A stretch of DNA of 64,000 nucleotides. Origin: Dendrobium chrysotoxum. Its lineage: Eukaryota > Streptophyta > Magnoliopsida > Asparagales > Orchidaceae. A program made the translations under genes and the position numbers. Below the pieces are notes generated by a model. That model was not told the DNA's origin. It was given only the letters and a program-made list of their open reading frames with translations, and did no database searches. Positions 36,030-47,512 of the stretch are shown piece by piece. The stretch lies in contig CM034310.1 in NCBI GenBank assembly GCA_019925795.1, forward strand, positions 25,200,520 through 25,264,519, read 5' to 3'. Numbering within the stretch: position 1 is the first letter of the stretch; each line of letters starts with the position of its first letter.

Positions 36030-37430
36030 ATATCAGCATATTAACATGAGAGGGTAAATAATATGTAAAGTGAATGTGTGATGAAAGCAAATCTAACTAT
36101 AGAGCGAAATGCATGTAGATGATGTTTATGTGGTTTAGGCCACCCAATAGCTTGCATTCATGCTTAGGATCCACCACACGTAGATCTCTCATTAGCAACT
36201 TGTGAGCTGAGAAACTCTTGCAATCTATTCCTTCAAGAGGAAGCGTACCCGCACACTCTCTTCCTTGACAGGGAAGTGTTACCCAACCTTGCTATAGGCA
36301 AGGGGACCACCTCTAAGTCAATCCTTAGCAAATCTATTGCAAACACCTGCTACTAAAGTGATCAAACTCTTTAATAGTGACTAAGGATATCACTAGTTAT
36401 TACAAGGATCACACAAATCTATATACAAAGTGATTACAAGATAACTATGATGAAATTATAAATATAGAACTATAAGATTGGGAAAAGTATGTTACTTTAA
36501 ATTTAATCTCAAGAGATTAGAAAAATGAACAGTCATAGCTTTTCTTCTTGAATAAATTTCTTTCTAATTCAAACTAGGTCATATAAAATATGAACTCACA
36601 CATGAAAAATTCAATGAATTAATGAAAAATACGAATTAAGTCCAAATTCATTAATTATGAGACAATTTATTCATTAATATTTATTATTATATAATTACAT
36701 GAATTTTTAATTAATTCAAATATGATTTAAAAAATTTATATTTATTTGTGTAGGAATATAAATACGTTAGTGAATATCTTAGAAGTTTTTGAAAATAAAA
36801 TCTAAATCTATTTTAAAAATTAATAAGATATTAGATAACTATCTTTAATTAACTTAATTAAACATAATTAATATGTAGATAATAAATTTAATGATATGAT
36901 TATGAAATCTAAATTCAAATATACTTTATAATAATATTAGTAATCTATTCCAAGATGGAATAATATTGTAGCACTCGATTTCTAATTATTATAATTTATT
37001 TAAATAATAAATACTAATCAATTAAATCAAAATAAATTATCAACAATTATAGATAAATCTAGACGATTGTAGAAATCTAATTTAAATCAATTTAAGTTGT
37101 GTGTTTAATATCATTGTTCTTTAGGATACAAAAGCTTAATCACACAATGAAATATCAAAACACACCCTAAGCTATTTCCTTTGGCTCTTAATTTGCCTTC
37201 TTTAATTATGTTGATTCATTATTTATAGCATGTCTTCAAGCTGCAAAGGCTACAAGTGCCTAGTGGAATAGGCCATCATCTTTCCATGATTTAGCTATTA
37301 TGTATGTAACTTGCAGAGGCACTTAGTAAACCATCAAATGACACTAAACAACCGTTTGTGATTATCAAATCAATAATGAGCCACACATGAGTTATGAAGG
37401 TTCACATGGTCAACACCATGATGCTTGGTT
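36030..37430. repeat. Copia-like LTR remnant 1 in intron 1
   Basis: It shares ordered blocks with 43490-44870: a TTTA..TGGTTTAGGCCACCC-type block (36125 vs 43510 and 43570), a run of short pyrimidine-rich boxes, AACTTGCAGAGGCACTTAG (37310 vs AACCTGTAGAAGCACTTAG at 44745), and AATCAATA.TGAGC.ACA.ATGA (37367 vs 44810). The two copies are direct repeats about 7.4 kb apart, so they are probably the two LTRs of one old element. Edges approximate. Confidence 0.5.
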
Positions 37431-39199
37431 CAACATTATTCAATCTTAGAAGTCAAGTTGGATTATTTAAAATTGTTCAAACATGTTCAAACACATGGGT
37501 GGTAGTTGTAAGAAGTAATTCACATGCCATAGCAACTCTTTCTATCCTTTTAAGAGAAGATAGGCAATTAGAACATATTCTGAGTTTAAGAACAGAATGA
37601 AAATTTATACCATTTAATAAAGCCATCCAGTCTTAATGACTTTACTATTCGCCTAAACATTAATTACCATCCACTTTTTTTGGGTACTCTTGAAAAAGGC
37701 TCTCTTAACCAGTTTGTGTTTATAGCTTGTATTTTTGTTCTAGTTGTGCTCTTAAGAGAATACTTAGGAGCTTATTTTGCTTATTTTTCCGTTTCTTCTG
37801 AACTATTGATTTGCCTTTACTTATTAATTTGTATTTTTTTTACTCTTTTGACAATTTGAATAATTTTATCATAAATCGTGGATGGCAATACATCCTTTTT
37901 CTGTGTTTAAAGCCTATTTGAGGTGCTAGTCATGACTTGATGTGATTTATTTTTTGTATTCTAGCAACCCATAATGTTATAAATTGTAGCCATGTGCAAT
38001 TGAATATGAAGGATTGATCCTTAGAGCCCATGGTATGCCATGGCCCTTGCAAGAGGCAAAATCTAGATGGCTTTTATGGGGTGTTGAATAGCACCCCTAA
38101 AATCCCGTTAAGCTAAATTAAATAGATTTAAAGCATACAAGCTAATTGTACAATCCTAACATGGTTATCCTTTCAATGATAGAGTTGTAGGGAGGCTCAC
38201 CATTGTATGAGGTGTATAATTTATTCCATGCATACCACATTGATCTCTCTCTGTGTCTCACTCTCTTATCATGGTGAGCTTGTAAAATGTGGAAAGAAAA
38301 GTTTGAAGTGCCTTTTTTTGTCATTTTAATGATAATTTTTTTTAAATTGTCTTAAAATTTTCAGTGTAAAATTGCCTAACACTTTTAGAACATTTCAATT
38401 TATCAAGATAATTTGCAATTTAATTACATCCATTTGAAGGTTCCATATGACAAATATTGAAACTATTACCCAAAATTATATCCATTTATTTTTTTTTTCA
38501 CAATTTGAAATGATTATGGTTTTTAATTAATATGACAAATATTGAAAATAGTGCCCAGAATAATATTCTTTTGAGATAATATGATTACTTTAATGATTAT
38601 TTTTTTCCCTTTAATGAATGATTTTGGCTCCGATACTAGCCCTGACATGTGTTATGTACCTCTTACACGATGCAAGCTTACGAGTTTAATACTAATAATT
38701 GTAGGCAAATACTTGTGTTGGATGCAGCTTACCAGGGGCGGTGCAATAGTGTGAGAAGTCTTGCATGAATTGCATTTAGCTAATAATTTATATTAGCCCT
38801 TCCTTGTATTCGAGGATAACTAATCGCACGATTGTTGCACTAGCCAATATCTCCATTAACTTCCGCTTAGCAATGCGGGTATTGGGGATCTTTCCCCATT
38901 AGATTATTTTTCTTTTTGTTAGAAAAATAGAGGAATTCTAGTGAGTCTTAAGCATAGCTAAACTATTGATTTAGTTGAAAATGTCCAATTTTCTTGACTT
39001 AAATGTTGGATCAAAGTGATGGGTATTTGGTTTTTGAAATAGTGGACATCATCTCAACTATTTAGTGTTAGCTTCATGAATTCTTATTTATCATTCATTC
39101 CTGCTTAGTGATGCTTGAGGTGTTAAACCTATTCTTCTCAAATCATTTTGAACCAATTTTATCTTATGTACCATTGTCCTTCCTAATCCCTTGACAATA
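37431..39199. other. Intron 1 DNA, unassigned
   Basis: AT-rich, no gene or clear repeat recognised. The GGCTCCGATACTAG word near 38628 faintly recalls a Copia primer site in minus orientation, but there is no coding support. Confidence 0.4.
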
Positions 39200-39825
39200 A
39201 TTTTATTTACCTACTAATGGTTGCATTTTCTGCTTACATGTCCAAACTGCTAGTCTATTTTCAACTACTTTATTTTTATTAGATGTCATTCTAACTATTT
39301 CTATTTCATAATCTTTCCTTAGTTTATCTTTCATAGTTTTGTTACATAACCACTTAAACATTTTCATTCCACCACCCAACTTAGTCATCAAAGGCTTTTG
39401 AACTTCCCAATACTTAGATTCATAGAACATAGATGAGCATTGCACATTTATAATTTAAGTCTCTATGTTATCATCTTATCATATTATGCTCTTGAGTTTT
39501 TTTTTAATTATCATATTATGCTTCTTAACTTTAGAAGTTATATCCTCATCTATATTCCTATTCTTCTAAATGATATATCTAAGATATTTAAACCGATTAT
39601 ACCTACGTTCCAATTTTTCTTAAAATATTGATTAAGTAGATATTTGAGTGATTAGAAATATGTCATTTGCGAAATACATGCATCAATGCCTCACTTTGAT
39701 TTGCAAGCTTCTTCACATGCAATGCGAAGAAAATATGGACTCAGTGCTAATCTTTGATTTAATTTTATTAAAATTCAAAACTCTTTTATTACTTCAAATG
39801 TATTTTTAATACTAGACAATGCTCA

Positions 39826-39860
<35 letters not shown>

Positions 39861-39960
39861 TTAATAATTTTAAACTTATCTTTTTCACACCATAAATTTT
39901 CGTGTTACTTGGTCATGCTCCTTCTCAAGTTTAATAAATATATTTAAAGATATCTTGTTT
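39200..39960 (-). pseudogene. RTE-type LINE reverse transcriptase relic
   Basis: The minus strand holds, in order, EKEHDQVTRKF (about 39915, decayed form of the LEKAYDRVPR motif), LALSPYFL (about 39740), a FANDI block (about 39665, decayed from the RT catalytic FADD motif), YESKYWEVQK (about 39420) and MKMFKWLCNKTMKDKLR (about 39340, the conserved MRMLRWMCG..R.D.IR end). This is the plant RTE-class LINE signature, with many stops and frame breaks. The open part is 39203-39445. No endonuclease domain was seen. It is a dead 3' fragment in antisense to CPSF30. Confidence 0.75.
39828..39859. repeat. (AT)n microsatellite
   Basis: A pure AT run of about 15 units inside the LINE relic. Confidence 0.95.
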
Positions 39961-40990
39961 TATTTCTATATTTCTCATTGTTAACACAAAAATTCACGAT
40001 TATGAGCATATTGCGATATATGTTCAATTGCAATTATGTGTAAAATAATAGGACCATACCAATACACAAATAAATAGTTTTTCTTTTAATATTAATATGC
40101 CAACTCGCAGCTAGTAAAATCACCTATTTAATGTATCGTTCTTCTATATTAGCTTAACATCCAAATCTTCTTGCTAGTTTTAACATAACACTATAATTAG
40201 AATACCTATAAGATTCTCTACATATTTTATCAAGTTCAAGTGTTCAACTCTTGTCTCATATTCTCCTCTTTTGTTAATTTTGTGGTGATAAGTGTAGTTA
40301 TGCGATTAATTTAATGTGTTATGCTCGTAGGTTACTGGTAGTAATATCATGATTTGTTAGTAATATGAGTAAGTTCTGGGGTTCAGCTAAATTTTAGATC
40401 TTCCTTGTAGTCATATGGCATTTTGGTGGTCGTGATGAGTGCCTTTTCTTTTCTTTCCTTTTTTTCATTTTCATATTCAGAGCCCACAAAGCATTTGTAC
40501 AGCTTCTTATTCTCTTACCCTTTAATTTTCTTCTTTTTTTTTTCTTCTTATCCTTATGTTCTTTGGAGAAGGGTGCTTTGAAGTTTCTTTATTATTAAAC
40601 TTGTTAATATTCTACATATGAATCTTTTTTTTCCATTAACTATCTTCTTAGCTAACACTAGTCATATCTCCATAACAAGAGGTGAGAACCTCCGTTATCT
40701 TTTTTTGCTAGTTTTCAAATGAGAAACATGTATAAAATATGTTGGTAAACTATCATCATGAAAATATGTAAAAGATTTCATATCTAAAACATGAAATTCA
40801 TCTTTATTTATTTGGAAGATAATGAATAATCATTTAAAATAGCATACTTCAATTTGAAATCAATAGGCATTAAAATTTTTGAATTGTTTATTAAATAATG
40901 GGGTTTAAAGATGCTATGACCAAAGGACCACTATATATGAATCATTTTTCTATTTGGATCTTAACTCTTTAGATGTTAAGCCAAATATAA
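39961..40990. other. Intron 1 DNA, unassigned
   Basis: AT-rich. It could be the more decayed upstream part of the LINE relic, but I found no clear motif. Confidence 0.4.
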
Positions 40991-40992
40991 GA

Positions 40993-41530
40993 GTCATTGC
41001 TCTGATGCCAATTAAAGGTACAAACCACACCCGAGGGTTGTGTGTGTGTGTGGGTCGCGGGTGTTGAATTATGTGTGAAATATCACTTAAGGAATTTCTT
41101 ACAAAATTATTCCTAACTCAAAGCCCCCTTAACTAGTTGTAATGCCGAAGCTGGAAAATAGACACCACACAAGATGTCTAGTAGATAAAATAACAATGTA
41201 TACATGTGAAGGTTAGCATCAACGCAATGTGTGATGTGTGATGTGTTATGATGTGAGTAATATCAGTTAAGCTCAATATTATATATGTGATAACTCGATG
41301 ACAAGAGAAATTTGGTGGGAAGCATCACTCCTTTTGAATCTTTTCGCACTCAAAATCACATCGACCAAATGTAATGCAGATGCTATAAAATATACACCAC
41401 ACAAGTTATCTTTCAGATGCGGTAACAGTGCATAAAAGTGTTGGTGGAAAAAACACTAAGTGTGATATTTTATGATATGGATAATCTAGTTAAGCACAAT
41501 ATTATCTATGTGATACTCAATAACATAATT
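40993..41530. repeat. Copia-like primer-site/LTR remnant with internal tandem duplication
   Basis: The minus strand at 40993-41012 reads TTAATTGGCATCAGAGCAAT, close to the Copia TGG.ATCAGAGC primer site. The DNA to its right contains two copies of a segment of about 248 bp (41116-41290 and 41364-41530) sharing GTAATGC.GA.GCT, A.ACACCACACAAG, GATAAT.T.GTTAAGC and CAATATTAT.TATGTGATA. A GT run (41040-41053) precedes them. No gag is visible. Old LTR debris is the best reading. Confidence 0.45.
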
Positions 41531-43489
41531 ACATGAATTTGATATCAATTCGATCAATCCTACAAGCATAATAAGTAATGTTGTTAATTGAAAAGACTAA
41601 GTGATCTAGAACAAATAGGGTGATGTCATGCAAAAAATGAAAAAAATTCTATTTATGAAACATTTCCTGAATTGAAATGTATTTTGTTGATGATAACCAT
41701 TATCACTATTTATGTCATTAATTATCAATATCATGAAGATATAGACATAGAGAGAATTAATGACTCACCAGCCCATCCATTTATGGAAAGAAATAATCAT
41801 GATTCAAAAAATGAAAACAATTGTATCCATTATTGTTATAAATGAGGAAAATGAATTGCTATTTATCATTCTATCAAGAAGGAGAGTAATCAAGGAAGAT
41901 AGCACCTATCATTGTGACAACAAAATAGAATACTCATCTTTCATATGGGCATGAGATAATTCTAGATATGGGGAGGCATGAAAAATGCAAGCACTCCCTC
42001 TTTCCTCTCCTTCCTTTAAGGCACCAATGCAAGGAAGAATGTGTTGTTTTATTTAATGAATTATCCAATCATGTATTTTTTTTCTAGCTATTTATTGGGA
42101 GAATCAAATATTCAAGGATTCAGATATTGAAATCACAAGGCTATGAATTTATGAGGTTGATGACCTCTCCTTACCTATAATGAATTTTTGTATTTTCTTA
42201 TATCATGAAATTATAATGGAGATGCTATAATTATATAATATTTTTGTAGTAGAAAATTGACTTGGTTGAGTTTTGTAACAAGTGTTGCTTGTATGCAATG
42301 CAAAAGTTAGAACTTGATGGTTCTCTCCTTCATAGAGATTCTAGTAAGTCTTCCATCAAAATGTTATTTGTATCTCTGTATATTTTCATTCTTCTTTGAA
42401 TGTTGATGTGCTTTTTTTTTTATTCATACCATCTTTAGGCTAGCAAGGGTTCCCACCCTTCATTTCTATTTTTTAGTATCAAAGGAGAATAATAAAATGA
42501 ACATATATAAATATTGTTTTGATGGAAGACTCACAAAAGTCTCATTTAAGTAGAGAATCATCAAGTTTTACCTTTTACAATACATACAAGAGGCGCTCAT
42601 CGCAAAATCAAGTCAATTTTTTTATTCCAAAGCTATTAAATGTTTATAGTATCTACATTACAATTTTATGAAGAAAATACATGAAGTCCTTGTAGGCAGA
42701 GAGGGTTGCTCAACTCATGGTTCAATGGCCTTTTGACTTCAATATTTGATTTTTTGAATATTTGAATCTACTCATAATAGTTTGGAAACAAAATATATTT
42801 GGATTCTTCATTGAATAAAATGTCACTTTTCTTGCATTGAAGAGAGTGGTCAAATTTTGCAAGGCTCCTCATGTCTAGATTGTGATCATGCCCATATGAA
42901 AGATGAGTGGTTCTATTTTATTATTATTATGATGGTTGATATTTTTATTGATTGCTGAATTCTTGATGGAGATGACAAATGATAATTTATTTTCTTCATT
43001 TGGATGATAATAATCAATATAATTCTTTTCATTTTGAGGGATGATTGTTTATTTGTATAAATGGATGGAGGGGGCTGATTAATGAATTCTCACTATTTGT
43101 ATTTTGGTGATATTGATTATGAACTCCATACATGATGATCATCAATATAATACATTCTAATTTAGGCAACTTTTTGTGAAATAGATAATTTTCTTATGTT
43201 GCATGAAACTAGCCTATTTGTTCTATATCACTAAGCTATTGTGAGTGAGAGGACTATAATTGAGTTGCTTAAACTACACAAGCTTGCTAGTTTATTTCTT
43301 GCAAAAACTAAGATAAAAATGCTCAAATAATGATAAGATAGCAAACTAAATTAATCTATGTTATGTGTTTGAGAACATGTATTTTTGACGCATAAATAAT
43401 TTTGTTGTATCCTACACAAAATAATACGAATATATATTGCATTCAACACATAAATAAGATTTCAAAAATGACAAGATAAGTCAATGTAC
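41531..43489. other. Intron 1 DNA, unassigned
   Basis: AT-rich, no gene recognised. A short direct repeat of about 30 bp (first-person reading: GATGGAAGACTC / TCTTCCATC words at 42350 and 42520 in opposite orientation) is present. It is probably the interior of the decayed LTR element. Confidence 0.35.
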
Positions 43490-44870
43490 ATAGAAAATAA
43501 ATCAATGTTGTTTACTCGGTTCAGTCACCCTTTGACCTATATCCACACCTAGCCAAAAAATAAATCTAAGTTATTTACTTGGTTCGGTCCCCCCTCGACA
43601 TATATCCCTACCTAGCCTGACTTGGTTCTTGAATTCCAATTAAATATTTCCACTACAAGCACTCATCGTCAATCCATGAGTATCTCCTTTCCCTCGGGGA
43701 ATGGAGACAAATCCTTTCCTCCTTTATGGGTAATGAAAGCATCTAAGGCATTTATTCCTAGTGAGAAGCTCACTATTGTTAGCACATTCTGCTAGGCTGT
43801 AGTGCTCCTACTTCAAGGGGAGTAACTTACCACTTCTTGCTCAACCTGGTAGGTAATGATGACACTCTTCTCCATGTAAAAACCACGCCAATATTCTCTT
43901 GAGCTTTAGAGGTCGCTTAATGACTATCAATTAGAATTAGATCTTAACAATTTATACAAAAAAAAAAGATTGCAAAATAAACAACCTATGCTAATTAAAT
44001 AAAATGTAATCCTAGATAATGAGTAATAATCACTTTACAAAGAGCCAAAGGAGATTTTTAAGTTGATGAACTCCTGTATTCCTTGTCCTACTCTCTTCAA
44101 GTATGTGAAAATTAAGCTCTCAAATTGATCATTTCATCATTAACACTTAACCTTGTGAAATCATGGAGTATATATAACCTGCAACATTGTTAGAAATGTC
44201 CTTTATTGGCATTTAACCTTTGGGATTCTCATGAACACAAAATTATTGCTGTTAGCAAAGATGAATATCACAGAATAAATCTTTTGGGCATCGTATTGTG
44301 CAATGTATACAATATATTATAATCTTTTCATTAAATTGTTTATAATGGCTAGTTGCAACTGCTGTTCATATTATACGATCATTGTCATATTTATAATATA
44401 GATTGTGCTATATGATTTGGATCATTTAGTATAATTCATTTGAGATCAAAATATATGCAAATTCAAACAGCTAGTCCAAGTACAATTTTCTAGTGTTTGT
44501 GTGTGAGTGTATACACACACACACACTTAAAAGTAATTTTTTTCTTTTTATATTTTGGTTTACGGATTTATCACCCATTGACATTTTGTCTAAATATTAA
44601 GTTAGTCTATGTTATAAGAAACTAAACTCATACTAAACTTTGGGCAATCTAAAGTATTTATTGATTCGATCCTCTTGAGTTCATCAAGCTTAAATGCTGG
44701 TCTAGGACACATTGTCATCTTTATCATGATTGCTATTATAATAGTAACCTGTAGAAGCACTTAGCCCTTCAAATCTGATGATATATCAAATATCATGTAT
44801 GGTCTGTAATCAATAGTGAGCAACATATGAATCATATGTGTTCATGAGGTCAATATATCCCCATCATGAT
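43490..44870. repeat. Copia-like LTR remnant 2 in intron 1
   Basis: Direct partner of 36030-37430 (see that entry). A roughly 50 bp TTGTTTACTCGGTTC..TCACCC segment is itself tandemly repeated (43510 and 43570). At 44280-44460 it has ATCGTATTGTGCAATGTA and TATACGATCATTG words of the same style as the palindrome field in the Copia LTR at 5450-6120, suggesting the same broad family. CA/TG microsatellites occur at 44497-44526. Confidence 0.5.
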
Positions 44871-45220
44871 ACCAACTGGGTATAAGGAGTATGATGATTG
44901 GGAAGCAAGTTGCAGGGTGATTGAAGCTGTGTTGGAATTTTTTAAAATGAGTTTTTTCGACTCAATAGAGCTTAAGCATGTAGCTCAAGTAGCAATAAAA
45001 TATTCCATCCAAAGCTACAGAGCAAGTTTTTTCATGGCGGTAACAGTGCGGAATATGACGGATAATAGGACTTTGCTAATGGGCCACATGATTAAATTGT
45101 ATTTTGAGCTTCTTCCTTATTAAAGGCCCTTTTAAGCTTTTCAATTAAGTGTTTTTTTTTTTTTTGGGTTTGCATTATGCTTGCATGCAACTTTATTGAT
45201 GCTTTGGTTGTATGGTGCAG
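44871..45220 (+). other. End of CPSF30 intron 1
   Basis: Unique-looking DNA ending in a T-rich tract (45151-45165) and acceptor GGTGCAG at 45214-45220. An 85-codon open frame (44866-45123) is not similar to anything I know and does not join in frame to CPSF30 in a known way, so it is not called. Confidence 0.6.
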
Positions 45221-45646
45221 GTATAAATTTGGATTCTGCCCAAATGGTCCAGACTGTCGCTATAGACATGCCAAACTCCCTGGTCCTCCTCCTCCTGTTG
45301 AAGAAGTTTTTCAGAAGATTCAGCAGCTGTTCACTTATGGTTTTTCTAACAGATTTTTTCAGCACCGAAATACTGGGTATAATCAACAGATGGATAAGTC
45401 TCAACTTCCTCAAGGTTCTGCTGTAACTAATCAATCTGCAGAACCCAAAGCTCCTTGTTCAGTTGAACCGCTCAGTTCGGAGCAACACCCTCATGGTCCA
45501 CAATCTCATCAACAACAAGAACCATCACAACTACAGCAGCAGGGACAACAACAAAACTGTTGTGAAAATCAGGTGCAGAGCTTCACCAATGCCTTGCCTA
45601 ACCAACCTAATAGAACAGCATCACCTCTTCCTCCAGGACAATCTAG
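45221..45646 (+). CDS. CPSF30: CPSF30, exon 2 (zinc finger 3 and Gln-rich linker)
   Basis: It begins with G completing the split Met codon, then YKFGFCPNGPDCRYRH, which supplies the last three ligands of CCCH finger 3. LPGPPPPVEEV.QKIQQL follows, a strongly conserved plant CPSF30 segment. The rest is a low-complexity Gln/Ser/Pro-rich linker (QQQEPSQLQQQGQQQN) ending PLPPGQSR. The exon ends inside the Arg codon (AG, phase 2), donor GTGTGT at 45647. It is 426 bp. Fingers bind AU-rich pre-mRNA, and the linker joins them to the YTH domain of the long form. If intron 2 is not spliced, translation stops six codons later (see 45647-45698). Identity is certain. Confidence 0.95.
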
Positions 45647-45698
45647 GTGTGTTTGGAATTTCTAGAGAACCCCAGGTTTTGTAAAGCTTATTAATAAA
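45647..45698 (+). terminator. CPSF30: Candidate intronic stop and poly(A) signal for short CPSF30
   Basis: Reading through the exon 2 donor, the frame stays open for five more residues (CVWNF) and stops at TAG 45663-45665. AATAAA follows at 45693-45698. Arabidopsis makes a short CPSF30 without the YTH domain by polyadenylation in this intron. The same arrangement here would give a protein of about 276 residues. The actual use of this site cannot be seen from DNA. Confidence 0.55.
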
Positions 45699-46742
45699 TT
45701 TGTTTGGCGATCTATTTCCTAAAGGATCAACTTGTACTTGGTGAAGATTTGTTATTACTATGTCTATGTGATGGTTTTTTTGCCGTTGCTTATTCATTTT
45801 TGACGTGCCGATCTATTCTGTCACTCTTACTTGCGTGTTTACTTTTTTGAAGTGCTTAGTGTTTTTAGGTTTGAGTGTTCTGTTCTTGGACAAACCGATA
45901 ATGCTATCAACATTAATCAATTCCAGAAATATTTTTTAACAATTCAGGATTTATTTTTCTTTTTGGATGGGTCAGTATTTAAGTCCAATTTGTTAGCTGA
46001 ATTTTGCTCTACTTTTTTTGTAGTTTTATATGATCAAACTAATTATTAGGAACTGTTGTTTATTTGGTATAAAGCATTATTGCATGCTTTCTTTGGTAGA
46101 TGTTATGTAACTTTGGTGTATTCCCTCTGTATTATTCGAGTATAAGATTTTAAGCTTAACTTTTGAAACTGTGTTTGGCTCAGTTTGAGGGAACCAAACC
46201 CTAGGGCTGAAAACTAGCCTGAATAACTAGTTCCAAATAAACTTGGAATAGGAGCTTACGTAATGCTGTTATAGAATCTGATTAATTAACCAGTTCAGTT
46301 CAGGTCTGGAAGGTTCTTCCTTTCTTGTGGTCAAATTTATACCCCTCTCTCCATGGTAACGCCCATGGAGGATTTGTAAGGCCATTGGTTGAGAATCTTA
46401 CAGCCATAGGATCCTTTGGCATTCTATTACATGAGATAATATATAAATATCTTTACATTTATATTATTTGTGTTCTAGGTTGCTGCTTGCACCAGAGACC
46501 TTGACGGAATCCTATGTGATTTTCTCTTTGTTTCAAATGATGTAGGCCATTGTTATCTTTTTTGCTCGACTAATTTGTTGGTTCTTTCCGTGGCATTTCT
46601 AGATTGCTTCGTACAACTTCAATCAAGAGTTATTTCAAGCATAATTTTTTCCTTCTCATTTTGAAAGTTCATTTCAATGAATTTTGTGGGCACTTGCAAT
46701 TTGTTTCTAAGAAACCCTTTTCGTGCAAATGTGGAAAACTAG
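45699..46742 (+). other. CPSF30 intron 2 (45647-46742)
   Basis: T-rich ordinary intron with no transposon recognised. Acceptor AACTAG at 46737-46742. Confidence 0.85.
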
Positions 46743-46905
46743 GTACTTTATTGTTAAAAGTTGCAATCGTGAAAACCTGGAAATTTCTGTTCAACAAGGT
46801 GTTTGGGCAACCCAAAGGAATAATGAGGCTAAACTTAATGAAGCATTTGAGTCTATAGAGAATGTTATTTTGATATTCTCAATCAACCGCACTCGGCATT
46901 TCCAG
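46743..46905 (+). CDS. CPSF30: CPSF30, exon 3 (start of YTH domain)
   Basis: The first base completes the split Arg codon, then YFIVKSCNRENLEISVQQG, VWATQRNNEAKLNEAF and VILIFSINRTRHFQ, unmistakable first half of the YTH domain of plant CPSF30-L. YTH domains bind N6-methyladenosine in RNA through an aromatic cage, and the Trp of VWATQ is one of the expected cage residues. The domain makes the long isoform an m6A reader acting in poly(A) site choice in the nucleus. 163 bp, ending in phase 0 (CAG, then GTAGGT). Confidence 0.95.
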
Positions 46906-47066
46906 GTAGGTATGGTGATGCTGTATTGTACCTTAAACACTCCACAATTCCTTGGGTTCATTAATGAATTTGGCATCAAGTGCAAAGTATTTGATATTTT
47001 CTTGCACACTCAATTGTTGGAATGATTCTATGGTTCAACGTTTGATTCATACTTTTGATTTAAAAG
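46906..47066 (+). other. CPSF30 intron 3
   Basis: Short intron of 161 bp, GTAGGT donor and TTAAAAG acceptor. No insertion. Confidence 0.9.
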
Positions 47067-47177
47067 GGATGTGCGAAGATGACTTCTAAAATTGGTGGTT
47101 TTATTGGTGGAGGCAATTGGAAATATGCACATGGAACAGCTCACTATGGCCGGAACTTCTCAGTTAAATGGTTAAAG
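47067..47177 (+). CDS. CPSF30: CPSF30, exon 4 (middle of YTH domain)
   Basis: 111 bp, 37 codons, phase 0 at both ends. It encodes GCAKMTSKIGGFIGGGNWKY then AHGTAHYGRNFSVKWLK. GCA.M.S.IGG, GNWK and FSVKWL are core YTH motifs; the Trp of GNWK is a second expected m6A-cage residue. Donor GTATAA at 47178. In the family, LCELSF follows directly after WLK, and it is found here in the exon at 50098. Confidence 0.95.
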
Positions 47178-47512
47178 GTATAATATCCAGTTTACCATAA
47201 TTTTGAATTTTTGGAATTGTATCTCTTTCATCTTAAACTATTATGCAACATTTTATTTAAAATTAATTTGAAGTGTTTGAGGTTTGGTGTCCATTACCTA
47301 TAGGTCCACACATTTTCATTTTTCACATATTGGTCTTGAAATCACGTTCGATCTTTAAATCTAGGTCCTTGACGTTAGAGTCCAACATCAGCTGGGTTTT
47401 GAATGAGTTACTATATTACCTTTTTAATGCTGCTTTCAATCATTACACATATATTTCCTTGGCTGTCTCCCACACTAACATCGTAAATTTTTTTAACCAA
47501 AATACCTAGGAC

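Noticed and set aside
38625..38645. Possible Copia primer site GGCTCCGATACTAG (minus)
   Set aside because: Only a partial match with no LTR or gag beside it.
44866..45123. 85-codon frame just before CPSF30 exon 2
   Set aside because: No known similarity, no splice evidence linking it to CPSF30.
46604..46858. Second frame across CPSF30 exon 3
   Set aside because: Out of frame with the YTH residues.
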